64,000 nt of DNA, taken from Mesorhabditis belari. Lineage: Eukaryota; Nematoda; Chromadorea; Rhabditida; Rhabditidae. The notes under the pieces were generated by a model. The model searched no databases. It saw only the letters and a list, made by a program, of their open reading frames with translations, and was not told the DNA's origin. How positions within the stretch are numbered: position 1 is the first letter of the stretch; the number at the start of each line of letters is the position of its first letter. Both the position numbers and the translations under genes were made by a program. Of the stretch, positions 1 to 11,500 are shown in pieces. The stretch lies in contig CAUEEP010000289.1 in NCBI GenBank assembly GCA_958450365.1, forward strand, positions 480,354 through 544,353. Reading direction: 5' to 3'.

Positions 1-17
1 TAATTATGCATCAACCC
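1..17. mobile_element. Right end of a MITE cut by the window edge
   Basis: The first bases contain TGCATCAACC followed by CAATA, which matches the terminal inverted repeat (TTAGGTTGATGCA read inward) of the two complete MITEs at 11948-12503 and 41241-41761. Only the end is present, so this is a fragment of a third copy. Confidence 0.5.
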
Positions 18-460
18 AATATAAATGAGAATTTTAATTCTATGTTTCTATCTTCCTACCTTCCTATATCCCTTCTTCCTTCTTCCTATCTTTCTATTTT
101 TCAATGTTTCTTTAAAATTTTAACCCTACAATCTAAATTTTTAAAGAGCTCAAAAATCAGTTTTCTTCGTTTGAGTTTTTCCTCGATTTTCCTTTCCTTT
201 TCGATATCATAAAGCCTTTTTAGATATTGGAAAGCTTTTAAAAGCTTTTAAAATCTTTAGAAACCTTTAAAAACCTTTTAAAAGCTTTAGAAATCTTTAA
301 AAAGTTCTACATTTTCCTATTTGAAAGTTCAAAAGTCGAGAAAAAAATGACAAAAAAGTTAGCAAAAAAAATTAACAAAAAAATTTTTGTTAAAAATGAA
401 TGTTGATATTAGAAAGAATACTAATCTTGTAAAAATCTAGAATTCTTTTTTTTTCCATAC

Positions 461-577
461 CCGAATAAGGACGAGGACCCCGGAAGCACAAAGCACCACT
501 CCACAAATGAAAAACCCGGTCATGTACAAGACAGTACCAGTTGAGGACGGGGTTTTTTTCAACATCGCAACATGAGT
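461..577 (-). CDS. Transmembrane exon of a gene leaving the window on the left
   Basis: A 117-nt exon, phase 0 at both ends, bounded by a TTTAG-type acceptor and a donor gtatgg. It encodes THVAMLKKTPSSTG followed by an uninterrupted hydrophobic run (VLYMTGFFICGVV, then LCASGVLVLIR), a clear membrane-spanning helix ended by arginine. Its phase is compatible with the upstream exon at 3336-3472, so I infer it belongs to the gene starting at 4477. The family is not recognised. Further exons must lie outside the window. Confidence 0.6.
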
Positions 578-959
578 CTAAATTTTGATGGAAATTGCTG
601 TGTGACATCCAGCTTTCGGAAATCCTATGCTCGATCCTAGCTAGAATGCAATTGAGCTCAAGAAAAGTTTGTGAACTCTTTCGTGGCATTGAGAAAAGCT
701 AAAAGTTGTTTAGGAGAGAAATTTTTGAATCTAATGATGATTGTAAAGTAAAAAGGATTAAAAATCCTCAATGAATTCAGTAGAATTTCAATGATTTTTG
801 GTTTAAAAGAGGGATTTTTTTTGAAAGAACAAAAGAACTTAATGAGAAAATCGAAAAATCGAAAAAAAAAACAGAAAATCAGAATTTTTTTTGATTAAAA
901 TTAATCTATTTTTTAAAAAAAACTAGATAAATTTCTTTTTTCTTTTTTTATTATTATTT

Positions 960-1640
960 ATTTAATTAAGGAACTATAAAAGAACTATAAAGGAACTATT
1001 TAAAGTTATAGTTTCTTTATAGTTCCTTTGGGTTCCTTTATAGTTCCTTTATAGTTTCTATTTGGTTCCTTTAAAGTTCCTTCATAGTTCCTTGATACTT
1101 CCTTTATACTTCCTTTATACTTCCTTTATAATTCCTTTATACTTTAAAATTATTTATTCTTTTCCCATTAGCAAACTTTAAGCTCAAATTTCTTGGCTTT
1201 GGTCCATCCAATTTCGATATTTTTGGCATCATTCGATTCGTCAAGTCTTTCTCTATCGATTCGTATAAAAACTATTCAAATTGGAATATCCTTTAAAGTT
1301 CCTTTATAGTTCCTTCATACTTCCTTCATACTTCCTTTATATTCCTCAACTAACCCAATCCAATCCAACCCCAACCCCAACCCTAAGCCAATTCCTTCAA
1401 CTTCCTTAAGTTCCTTCAATTCTTAATTCAAGCCTAAGTTCCTCATCCTAATTCCTTATACTTCCTTCATACTTCCTTCAACTCCTTCAAGTCCTATAGT
1501 CCTATACTTCCTTTATATCCTTCAACTTTCTTCATACTTCCTTCATAGTTCTTAAGTTCCTTATACCTTTAATTTCCTCCTTTAATTCCTTTAGATCCTT
1601 GGTTCCTTAAAGTTCCTTTAAGCTCCTTTATACTTTAAAA
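960..1640. repeat. Degenerate TATAGTTCCTTT microsatellite region
   Basis: The run is built of variants of TTCCTTTATAG and TTCCTTCATAC, interrupted at 1150-1290 by unrelated sequence that resembles 19385-19500. No coding potential is seen. Confidence 0.75.
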
Positions 1641-1683
1641 TTATTTATTTTTAAAAAAAACCTTGTCAAATTGTGGTGTTTGC

Positions 1684-1753
1684 ATGCGCTCTAGCGGATC
1701 GCCGCCAATCGAAAAAGCTCTCTTCGGCACTTTGATCTTCATTGAAAGCGCTG
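1684..1753 (+). CDS. Candidate first exon, unknown plus-strand gene
   Basis: An ATG opens 23 codons (MRSSGSPPIEKALFGTLIFI, then ESA) and runs into a textbook donor, gtgagt, leaving one base of a split codon. Third positions are often C or T, unlike the AT-rich flanks. It could be an upstream exon of the receptor gene starting at 5516, but no phase-compatible acceptor was found there. Function unknown. Confidence 0.4.
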
Positions 1754-1929
1754 GTGAGTGTTCCTAAAAAAAAACATGGAAAAGATTGTTGAAAATTGTT
1801 TAAAAACCCCAATTGCACTCCAGAAGAGACAAAAATTGCAAAAGTTTTTTTTTAAAGATCAGTCTAATTTGGGTCAAAAGCTGAGCAACTCTTGTCAATG
1901 GGAACCGATTTCTTAAAGGCATTAATTTC

Positions 1930-2650
1930 ATGAAATTTTTGCCCTAATCAACGATGTGACTTCCAGATTGGAGAAAATTAAAGTGAAATTGACAAGTTCT
2001 ACTCAAAAAAGGCTAAAATCCCTTCCAAAATGAATGCTCGGTAAATTGAATTTCTTAAAGCCATTAGTTTCATCAAAATTTGGCGCCAATCAACGATGTG
2101 ACTTCCAGATCAGGGAAATTTGAGGTCAAATTCAGGGCAAGACTTGGTGAATTGAGGGCAAAAGTGGGTAATTTAGGGTCTTGGTGGTTTCTCATATTTC
2201 TGATTTTTCCAATCAATGACTTCCAGATTACTTTTGTTGGTACCAGGGAATCCCTTCCAAAATGTCTCGGTGAGATGAATTTCTTAAACCCATTAGTTTC
2301 ATGAAATTTTTGCGCCAATCAACGATGTGACTTCCAGATCAGGGAAATTTGAGGTCAAATTCAGGGCAAGACTTGGTGAATTGAGGGGAAAAGTGGGTAA
2401 TGTGAGCCCTTGGTGGGGTCAATTTTTCAAAGTCATTAGTTTCATGAAATTTTTGCGCCAATCAACGATGTGACTTCCAGATTGAAAGATTTTCGGGAAA
2501 ATGGGAAACTTCAATTTTAAAAAAATTCAAGTTTCCTTGCCAAACAAATCGGTCTTGGTGAGGGGCATTTCTTAAAGCCACTAGTTTCATGAAACTTTTG
2601 CCCCAATCAATCATGTGACTTCCAAATTGGTGGAATTTAAAGTCAAATTC
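1930..2650. repeat. About 143-bp tandem repeat, family 1 (first locus)
   Basis: Successive units repeat ATCAACGATGTGACTTCCAG with variable filler, giving motif copies near 1956, 2098, 2327 and 2470 and a near match at 2613. Each unit carries one GTGNNNTCCAG. A second array of the same family lies at 5860-6510. Confidence 0.85.
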
Positions 2651-3329
2651 AAGGTAAACTCAGGGCAAGACTTGGTGAATCGCGGGGAAGAGTGAGTAAT
2701 GCCACGGAATCGATAGGGGAGGCTGTGAAAAGGGGTGATAACGCTCAAAAAAAAGGCGATGAAATGGCAATCGAGTCAAAGAATTGAAAGAGAGAGAGGG
2801 CTCTTTGGCCATCTTTTGATGTTCTATATTTGAATAGGGGAGTGGTCGGGCCGGGATTTTGGCTGAATAGAAAAAAAGGGAAATCGACATGCCAGAAACG
2901 GCTATATTCTAAACTCAATTTTTCCAGAAGTCATTTTTGCTTAGCTCTTTATTTGTATTGCCTAAAGTGCGTTCCAGGACTGCCAAAAATCGCTTCAAAA
3001 TCTATCTAACTATCACTAAAAGCAGCAGCGAGGCACGGTCCCGTTTCCCCCAAAACCAAATTCTCGAAATCTCATTCTAGAGCCATTTTTATTCACGAAA
3101 TCCTTCTAGTGCCTTCCAATTAGTACAAATATTGAATGAAATCTTGGAGTTGTTGCGATGAATCAGCAAAAAATAGGGGGAAGGTCATGTTTTCCGGCGA
3201 TGAAAGGCCGATTTCGGGCGGCCGATCACAACAAAAGCCCCATTTTGGCATTTTCCTATTGAAATAGGTCTTTTCTGGCGTAAAACGAGATCAATATTGA
3301 CTTTCTCGGGCTTTGTTATAGTTTCCCAA

Positions 3330-3745
3330 ACGAACCGCATAGATATTCCTTGGCGCCGGGGTGAGTAGATTTGTGTCTAAATGGAGAGGACGGGTGACCG
3401 GCTGGGAATCGTTTTCGGGTAGCTGACTGGGTCGTGCCGGAGTGGCGAACATTTCCCGAAGTTCGGGCAAATCTAGAAATTCGCTTTGTTTTTGTGGGAA
3501 TCGTTGATCGGCTTTCGGCTTATTCATTCGCTTTTTGCATTTATTAAGCTCGCTTCTGGCGGAACTGTTTGTCTAATTTTAAAATATAGCAAAGATTTCA
3601 AGTGTTTACATGGAAAGATTTTACACATTTATGACTTTAGCCAGCGGAAAAAGTTCGCGTTTTTCACTGCCGAGGTCCACGCAATCTAAGCCCCGCTTCT
3701 TTTTGTTACTGGCTCCGCACACACGGACAAATGGACAGACGGACA
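3330..3745. repeat. Segmental duplication, copy 1
   Basis: About 410 bp here match 8335-8745 closely, including the Pro-rich exon, its flanking intron and the edge of the CAGACGGA microsatellite. The two copies are about 5 kb apart in the same orientation. Confidence 0.85.
3336..3472 (-). CDS. Proline-rich internal exon of the 5' membrane-protein gene
   Basis: A 137-nt exon with acceptor TTTCTAG and donor gttcgt. It enters with one carried base and leaves in phase 0, which fits both the first exon (4375-4477) and the transmembrane exon (461-577). It encodes DLPELREMFATPARPSQLP and a further Pro/Thr-rich stretch ending APRNIYA. A same-length copy with an intact frame lies at 8346-8482. Function unknown; probably a cytoplasmic segment. 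Confidence 0.55.
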
Positions 3746-4016
3746 GATGAACAGACAGACAGACGGACAGATCGACAGACGAACAGATGGACAGACGAAC
3801 AGATGGACAGACGGACAGACGGATAGACGAACAGACGAACAGGCGGACGGACAGAAAGACGGACAGACAGACGGACAGACAGACGGACGAACAGACGGAC
3901 GGACTGACAGACGGACAGACGAACAGACGGATAGACGAACAGACGGATAGACGAACAGACGGACGGACGGACGGACGGACAGACGGACAGACGGATAGAC
4001 AGACAGACAGACGGAC
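3740..4016. repeat. GACAGACG-type microsatellite
   Basis: A long run of ACAGACGGACAG variants with a 4-bp core. Long open frames across it (PSVRPSV-like or TDGQTD-like) are products of the repeat and not genes. Confidence 0.95.
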
Positions 4017-4039
4017 AGTTAATGGCTTTGTTGTTAATG

Positions 4040-4110
4040 GCTCGAAAGGACTCGAACCCTCGGGGTCCAAAAGGGCAGCGCGCGCACTAACCACTACACC
4101 ACCGAGGCCG
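4040..4110 (-). tRNA. tRNA-like element with A and B boxes, probably a pseudogene
   Basis: On the minus strand the sequence has a D-arm like a pol III A box (TGGTGTAGTGG) and an exact B box (GGTTCGAGTCC) at normal spacing. The anticodon stem and acceptor stem do not pair well, so a functional tRNA is unlikely. It lies next to the microsatellite. Confidence 0.45.
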
Positions 4111-4374
4111 TCGGCTGAAGATAGTGCGCCCTCATAAAGGAACCCCAAAAAGTTGTATGCCATAAATCTCACGATAGAGAAGCGTTTGGCAAAAACTGAT
4201 TGCGGATTCGGAATCAGCGTGAAAAACTGCATCAGATAGGCTATTTTCTGAGTGTAAAGCCAGGTTAACAACGTTCCCTAGTTAGAAGTGAGTCACTAGG
4301 TCTGTCTTGCTGGATCAATAACATTTTCAAGGTTCTTTTCCCGATTTGGACTGGCTCACGATTTCGAAACTCAC

Positions 4375-4477
4375 CTGGTAATGGTGGCGAATCGAGAGGC
4401 AATGAGGAGGATCTGGTCTCTCCGCTGCTTGACGAGATCGACGTCGATCGAGACAAGCGAAAGCGTGGCAGTGACAT
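4375..4477 (-). CDS. First exon of a membrane-protein gene, Ser-rich N-terminus
   Basis: The ATG at 4477 opens MSLPRFRLSRSTSISSSSGE and a Ser/Pro-rich tail ending SPPLP, then a strong donor (gtgagt) with one base carried over. The next compatible exon is 3336-3472 and then the transmembrane exon 461-577, giving a Ser/Pro-rich cytoplasmic N-terminus ahead of a membrane helix. An in-frame upstream ATG exists, but the chosen one begins the composition typical of coding sequence. Family not recognised. Confidence 0.55.
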
Positions 4478-4914
4478 TTTGATAATCACAATATTTTCGA
4501 GAAACAATTACAGCTTAAAATGTTGTGCACTCCAGAATCGCCGATCAATGGGTTTACGGAGAAAAATGAGCGAGTCAATATATGAAATTGGGGAAACCTT
4601 GGCTGCTCTCTTCGGAAATGTTGACACAGCTTGGCCCTCTCGCATTTCCAGTGAGTGAGAAATGGAAAAAATGGGAAATTGAGAGTAAAGAGAGTGGCCA
4701 GATGACTAGATAACTGCAGAAAAGACGACTCTGAGTCAAAGGCTTCGGCTAGAGCTAGAGGCTGAGTTGGGTAATTAAACCAAGCCCCGGAGTTGGCTTA
4801 GGCTTAGGAAAAGACAAATAAAATATATGTTGCATTCCTTTTTTTCTAAAAATTTGTCTATTCTGGATGTCATGCTTTCATTTGAAAGGGAAATTTGTTA
4901 GAAATTTTGCCAAA

Positions 4915-5365
4915 GTGTTCGGTTCATTTACGCAATTCTGTAGCTGGCACGACTTTCCCAAATTGATTGATCATTTTCGAGCTTTTTTCGTAAAACCGTT
5001 GATGCTGGATATCACACAAGCTTTTGAAACAAAATTTTTGGTTTAAAGCAAAAAGAAATTTCGGTTCATTTACGCAATTCTGTAGCTGGCACGATTTTCC
5101 CAAATTGATTTGTCATTTTAGAGATTTTTTTTTATAAAACCGTTGATGCTGGATATCACACAAGCTTTTGGAATGAAATTTTTGGTTTTAAACACAAAAA
5201 AATTTCGGTTCATTTACGCAGTTTTGTAGCTGGCACGATTTTCCCAAATCGATTTGTTATTTTCGAAATTTTTTTGATCAAATTGTTGAAGCTGGATATC
5301 ACACAAGCTTTTGAAATGAGATTTTTGGTTTTAAACACAAAAAAATTTCGGTTCATTTGCCCAAT
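4915..5365. repeat. About 143-bp tandem repeat, family 2
   Basis: Roughly three and a half units begin GGTTCATTTACGCAATTCTG. Each contains CTGGATATCAC, the reverse form of the 11-bp motif, near 5004, 5148 and 5291. Nothing outside the motif resembles family 1. Confidence 0.85.
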
Positions 5366-5515
5366 TTTCCCAGTCTTGAAGAGTAAACTCAAGACGCAAT
5401 GAAAAGCCGGAAATACAGGTGAATTTACGGAATTCAGCTGTTTAGTGAAGCTGATATGGAGTGGAGCTGATAAACGAATATAAAACTGTATTGAGCCAGA
5501 ATTTTTTGCTTCAAA

Positions 5516-8500
5516 ATGGAAGTCCAACTGGCAATGTATATTAATATGTCCGTCGGGTATAGAGATGGAATTGGTTCTCTCATTTGGATGAGCTATTTCA
5601 CCGAGATTTCCCTTTATTTGCTGTCTTTCGTCCTCTCCCCATTCGCTCTCCACATCTCGTCGGCGACTCCGGTAAACGTTTTTAACTATCAGACGGCCTT
5701 TTAAAGCAAGTTAGAGTCAGAAATCAGATCCTAGCTTGGGCTTAGACCTAGCATTACTGTTAGACTTGGCCCAGAAAAGTTTTTGAACAGCTTGACTCCG
5801 TCCTTTTCTAGCCCTAGGCGCTAACTCACTTGAATCTACCAGAAACCATATCTAGCTAGCTAATTTTTGCGTCAATCAACGTTGTGACTTCCAGATTGGA
5901 GAAACTTAAAGTAAAATTCAGGGCAAGACTTGGTGAATTGAGGGCAAAAGTGGGTGATGTGGGGCCTTGGTGGGGTCAATTTTTCAAAGTAAATAGTTTC
6001 ATCAAAATTTGGCGCCAATCAACGATGTGACTTCCAGATTGACGAAATTTAAAGTGAAATTGGCAAGTTCTACCAAAAGAAGGCTAAAATCCCTTCCAAA
6101 ATGAATGCTCGGTGGGATGAATTTCTTAAAGCCATTAATTGCATGAAATTTTTGCCCCAATCAACGATGTGACTTCCAGATCAGGGAAATTTGAGGTCAA
6201 ATTTAGGACAAGACATGGTGAATTGAGGGCAAAAGTGGGTAATGTGGGGCCTTGGTGGGGTCAATTTTTCAAAGTCAATAGTTTCATCAAAATTTGGCGT
6301 CAATCATCGGTGTGACTTCCAAATTGGAGAAATATTCTGTAAAGTTGGCAAGTTTTAATTAGAAAAAATCCAAAATCCCTTCCAAAAAGAATGCTCGGCG
6401 AGGTGAATTTTCCAAAGTCATTAGTTTCATCAAAATTTGGCGCCAATCATCGGTGTGACTCCCAGATTGACGAAATTTAAGGTCAAATTCAGGGCAAGAC
6501 TTGGTGAATCAAAGGTAAAGTTTTCGGAATCGATTTGGCTGGACTTGTTCTAGCCTAGAAAGGCTTAAAAGGCCTGATTCTAGGTTTATAGAAAGGCTTA
6601 GGCTTCGGCTAGGATTATGCAGAAAGCTTGAAAAGAGATTTGTTCAGATTTTCCACCCGAATCTCCTCTTGATTCTGCAGCAAAGTTTCTATCATTTTTA
6701 TTTCTGTGGAATCGCTCGTTTTTTGATGATTTTTTACGAGAGTCAATCAACATTGAGATGCCAAATCTATCGAGCAAGTTAGTCAAAGAGGAAAAGTTGA
6801 TAAAACGCTCAACTAGCTCTGAACTTGGCAACTGGTTTCGATGGTGTAAATCCGTTAAATTCTAGGCACCGATCGTTGTCAAATTGCGCTGATGATTGCC
6901 TCATTTATTCGAAGCTATGTGGTGATCGCACTGAATTGTAGGGGCTTTATTCACTCTATAAAAAGCTACCGTAAGCTACCTAATACTGTAATAGTACCCC
7001 ACCTTCATAATGACGGTGCGGGAGTGTTGCATAGTCTAGCTTTGGACGCCTTTTTTCTCGACACTGGTTTATGCTACAATGCGCGCTTAGGTATCAAAAA
7101 ATAGCTGAAATTCAGGGCTATTTTTTGATACCAAAGCGAGGATTGTAGCATAAAGCAGCGCGGAGAACGGGATGTTTAAAGTTAGACTACGCAACAATCC
7201 CGAAAAAACGCGTTTTTCTCGACACTGGTTTAAGCTACAATGCGCGCTTAAATAGCAAAAAATAGCTGAAATTCAGGGCTATTTTTTGATACCAAAGACG
7301 CATTTTTTGAAAGTACGGGTGCTTTGCAAAAATGAAATCCTAAAAAACTTTTGCGACTACGCGACTGTACGAGGGGCGTGGGGGACTATTAGAGTATTTA
7401 CGGTAGTAATCAATCCCTTACAATCTTTTTCCATAAAACTATAATATTTTAGACTTTTAAGATAAGCTAGAAGTTGCTAGAAGTTGAAAAATTACAGAAA
7501 AAAGCTTTATTTTGAAAAAAGCTTAAAAGCTTTTCAAATAGCTCTCTAAATTTAGACTTTAGAATCACTTTTTGGGCTTTTAAATTGAAAATTCTTAAAT
7601 TCTGGATAGCACAGAGAGATTTTAAAAGGAAATTTTTCGTTTTTTGAATAATTAAAATTTATTGGGTACTGTAGTTTTAGTTTGCGCAAAATTTTTGGTC
7701 TTAGAATAACTTTTGGAAGGTTTAAACAAAAAATTCTTAAATTCTGGATAGCACAGCGCAGTTTTGAAAGAAAAATTTTCCTTTTTTGAATAATTAAAAT
7801 TTATTGGGTACTGTAGTTTTAGTTGGTCCAAAATTTTTGGTCTTAGAATAACTTTTGGAAGTTTTAAACAAAAAATTCTGCAGTTCTGGATAGCACAGAG
7901 AGATTTTAAAAGGAAATTTTTCCTCTTTTGAATAATTTAAAAAATTTACTGGGTACTGTAGTTTTAGTTGGTCCAAAATTTTTGTTCTTAGAATGACTTT
8001 CTGAGGTTTTACACAAAAAATCCTTACGTTATGGATAGCACAGCGATGGAAGCCCTTTGCAAAAAAGAGAGAAAACAATTTCCAGCGTGTTTCGTTGGTG
8101 TGATGATCGAGCGCCTTATCGCGACCATGTATTTTGCCACTTATGAGCATCGTCACCATCGTCCGCTTTTCGTTTCATTAATCATTTTCGGCATTCTCCT
8201 CTCGTTTTCTATGAATGCGAACTTCTTTTTTGGTAGGAAATCTAGCAAAAACTCGTTTCTCAATTGTTTTTAAAGTGTTTTCTAAGCCATTTCCAAAACC
8301 TTTCCTTAACCATTTCCCTCTCTTGGCTCAAATTCCCAAACAAACCGCATAGATATTCCTTGGCGCCGGGGTGAGTAGATTTGTGTCTAAATGGAGAGGA
8401 CGAGTGACGGGCTGGGAATCGCTTTGGGGTAGCTGGCTGGGTCGTGCCGGAGTGGCGAACATTTCCCGAAGTTCGGGCAAATCTAGAAATTCGCTTTGTT

Positions 8501-11500
8501 TTCGTGGGAATCGTTGATCGGCTTTTGGCTTATTTATTCGCTTTTAGCATTTATTAAGCTCGCTTCTGGCGGAACTGTTTGTCTAATTTTAAAATACAGC
8601 AAAGATTTAAAGTGTTTACATGGAAAGATTTTACATTTATGACTTTAACCAGCGGAAAAAGTTTGCGTTTTCCACTGCCGAGGTCCACGCAATCTAAGCC
8701 CCGCTTCTTTTTGTTACTGGCTCCGCACACACGGACAAATGGACAGATGGACAGACGAATAGACGGACAAACAGACAGACAGACGGACGGAGAGATGAAC
8801 AGACAGACAGACGGACCGACGAACATATGGACAGACGGATAGACGGACAGACGAACAGATGAACAGACAGACCGACGAACAGATGGACAGACAGACAGAC
8901 AGACAAATGAACAGACAGACAGACGGACCGACGAACATATGGACAGACAGACAGACGGACAGACAGACAGACGTTTCTTCTGCTTTAAATTAGACAAGGA
9001 TTGTTTTAGAAAAAAGCAAAAGTTTGCCCGAACCCGGACTCGAACCAGGACCCAACATCATGACAGCCCAGCCAACTAACCACTCGGCCAGGACCACATG
9101 ACGGCCCCGGCGTAAAATAGCTTGATATTCACGCTTGATCCCCCCAAAATCCTTAACCATTTCCCTCTTTTGTCTCAAATTTTCATGAAATCTATCCACT
9201 TTTAAACTCTAATATTAAAGAAAATTAAAGAATATGAAACACAAAAAATATCAATAGAACAAAATATAATAGATTCGATAGGAATTGACAAGATTAAGAT
9301 AAAAAAAGACAAAAGGGACCATGATTTAGTACTGTAGGAGAGTGAGTTGCTTCCCCTTCCCTTCCCTTCGCTTTCTTCACCAAATCACCGATCTCCTTTG
9401 CAATATCAAAGGAAAAAGAATAACAAAAGAGTTAAAATATAATAGAATCGATTAGAATTGACAAGATTACGGTCAAAAAAAAAAAAAAAAAAAGACAAAA
9501 GGAGCACCGATTTAGAGCCCCGATTTGGTCCATTTTTAAGGCCATACATTTAAAAACAGAAAGACAGAAAGGTTAAGACAGAAAGGATTTTATAGATTTC
9601 TGTCTCTGATTGTAAAACTCGAAAATTCTAGGATCATTTGCCGCAAATTATGGACTGGAGATGTCCAAGTGTCCCAGTTTGAGCACTTTCTTCAAAAGAA
9701 ACCCATTTTGGTGTCAATGGAAAAGTTGTAGAGAATGAAATTAACACCAAAATGGGTTTCTTTTGAAGAAAGTCCTCAAACTGTCACATATGACAATAGC
9801 CGGTGGTTTTCAATTCACCAACCCAATAGTTAAGGCAGAAAGGATTTTTAGATTTCTACGGTTCCAATACGGATCCAATACGATTCCTATTTTGTTCTAT
9901 TATGGTTCCAATACGGTTCCAATACGGTTCCGATTTTGTTCTATTACGGTTCCAATACAGTTCCAATACGGTTCCAATACAGTTCCAATACAGTTCCAAT
10001 ACAGTTCCAATACGGTTCCAATACAGTTCCAATACAGTTCCAATACAGTTCCAATACAGTTCCAATACGGTTCCAATACAGTTCCAATACGGTTCCAATA
10101 CGGTTCCAATACGGTTCCAATACGGTTCCAATACGGTTCCAATACAGTTCCAATACGGTTCCAATACAGTTCCAATACGATTTCTGTCTCTGATTGTAAA
10201 ACTCGAAATTCCAGGATCATTTGCCGCAAATTATGGAAATTATTTCCAAATTTTTGTCACTATTTCAACGGGAATTGTAAGTGTAACTTTTCCTGAGAAT
10301 TTCTGAGAATTTCTGAGATTTCTGAGAAATTTTAACTTTCCAGGTGACTTTCGTCGTGTCATTAGTCAACGATCGACGACGACGAACACTCCATTTCAGC
10401 GGCTACACGCTCAGCAAGAGATTTCAGCTAACTGCTAATGTCAAAGCGATAAAGGTCAGATTTTGAATCAATAATCAATAATGTTTGTTTTTTGGTTCAT
10501 TTACTCAATCGAATAGCAAAATTTGACTGTCCTGAATTTTCGTTTTTGCTTCATGAAACAAGCTCAAGTTTCAAGTGATCGTAAAAGCTCTTGGTTGCGA
10601 TCAGAAACCAAAGCTTGACTTAGGCTTAACTTCGGTTTATTTGTATTGCCTGTGTGTTCCAGGATTGCCAAAAGTCGATTCAAAATCTATCTAGCTACTC
10701 ACTAAAAGCAGCAACGAGACACCATCCCGTTTCCCCAAAACCAAATTCTCTAAATCTCATTCTAGAGCCATTTTTATTCACGAAATCTTTCTAGTGACTT
10801 CCAATTAGTACAAATATTGAATGAAATCTCGGAGTTGTTACAATGAATCAGCAAAAAAAAATAGGGGGAAGATCATGGATTTCTCGATCCCGCCGAAAGG
10901 CCGATTTCGGGCAGCCGATCAGAAACCAAAGCTTGACTTAGGCTTAGCTTCGGTTTATTCGTATTGCCTATGCGTTCCAGGACTGCCAAAAGTCGATTCA
11001 AAATCTATCTAGCTACTCACTAAAGGCAGCAACGAGACACCATCCCATCTCCTCAAAACCAAATTCTCGAAATCTCATTCTAGAGGCATTTTTATTCACG
11101 AAATCTTCCTAGTGCTTTCCAATTAGTACAAATATTGAATGAAATCTTGGAGTTGTTGCGATGAATCAGCAAAAAATGGGGGATAAAGTTTGGAAGTTTT
11201 GATTTAAAATAATTCAAAGATCTTAAAGGAAAAACATTTCAGATAATGATCATTTACATTCTTCAAACTTCTTTAAATGATCTTTGCTTGGCTGCATTGT
11301 GTTTATTGCATTTCTCGAGTCTTTCTCCATTCGATCGAAATATTTACGGGATTTTGATCAATTTACAATTGGCTTTGTAAGAAATTTGAAGAGAAATTTC
11401 TGAAATTTCAATTTCAATTTCTCAATTTCAATCCAATTTCAAATTTCAGGCAACCTTTTATTTACAATTGTATCGCTTTATTTGGAAACCATCAAAGCCG

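Larger units (their letters stand above)
580..3330. other. Gene-poor stretch dominated by repeats
   Basis: This stretch holds AT-rich sequence, a 12-bp TATAGTTCCTTT-type array (about 960-1640), a candidate plus-strand exon (1684-1753), and a tandem family of about 143 bp (1930-2650). The segment around 2900-3280 is a dispersed repeat seen again near 10.62-11.2 and 11.6-11.95 kb. A weak minus-strand reading around 600-690 joins no other exon convincingly. Confidence 0.6.

Noticed and set aside
3621..4271. 216-residue minus-strand frame rich in SVRPSVRPSV
   Set aside because: Mostly translation of the ACAGACGG microsatellite; the tail overlaps a tRNA-like element.
9763..10306. Long open frames on both strands across the 11-bp array
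   Set aside because: An 11-bp unit stays open in all frames, and the peptides are pure repeats (VPIQFQYSSNT, LYWNCIGTVLE). Same for 48543-49188.
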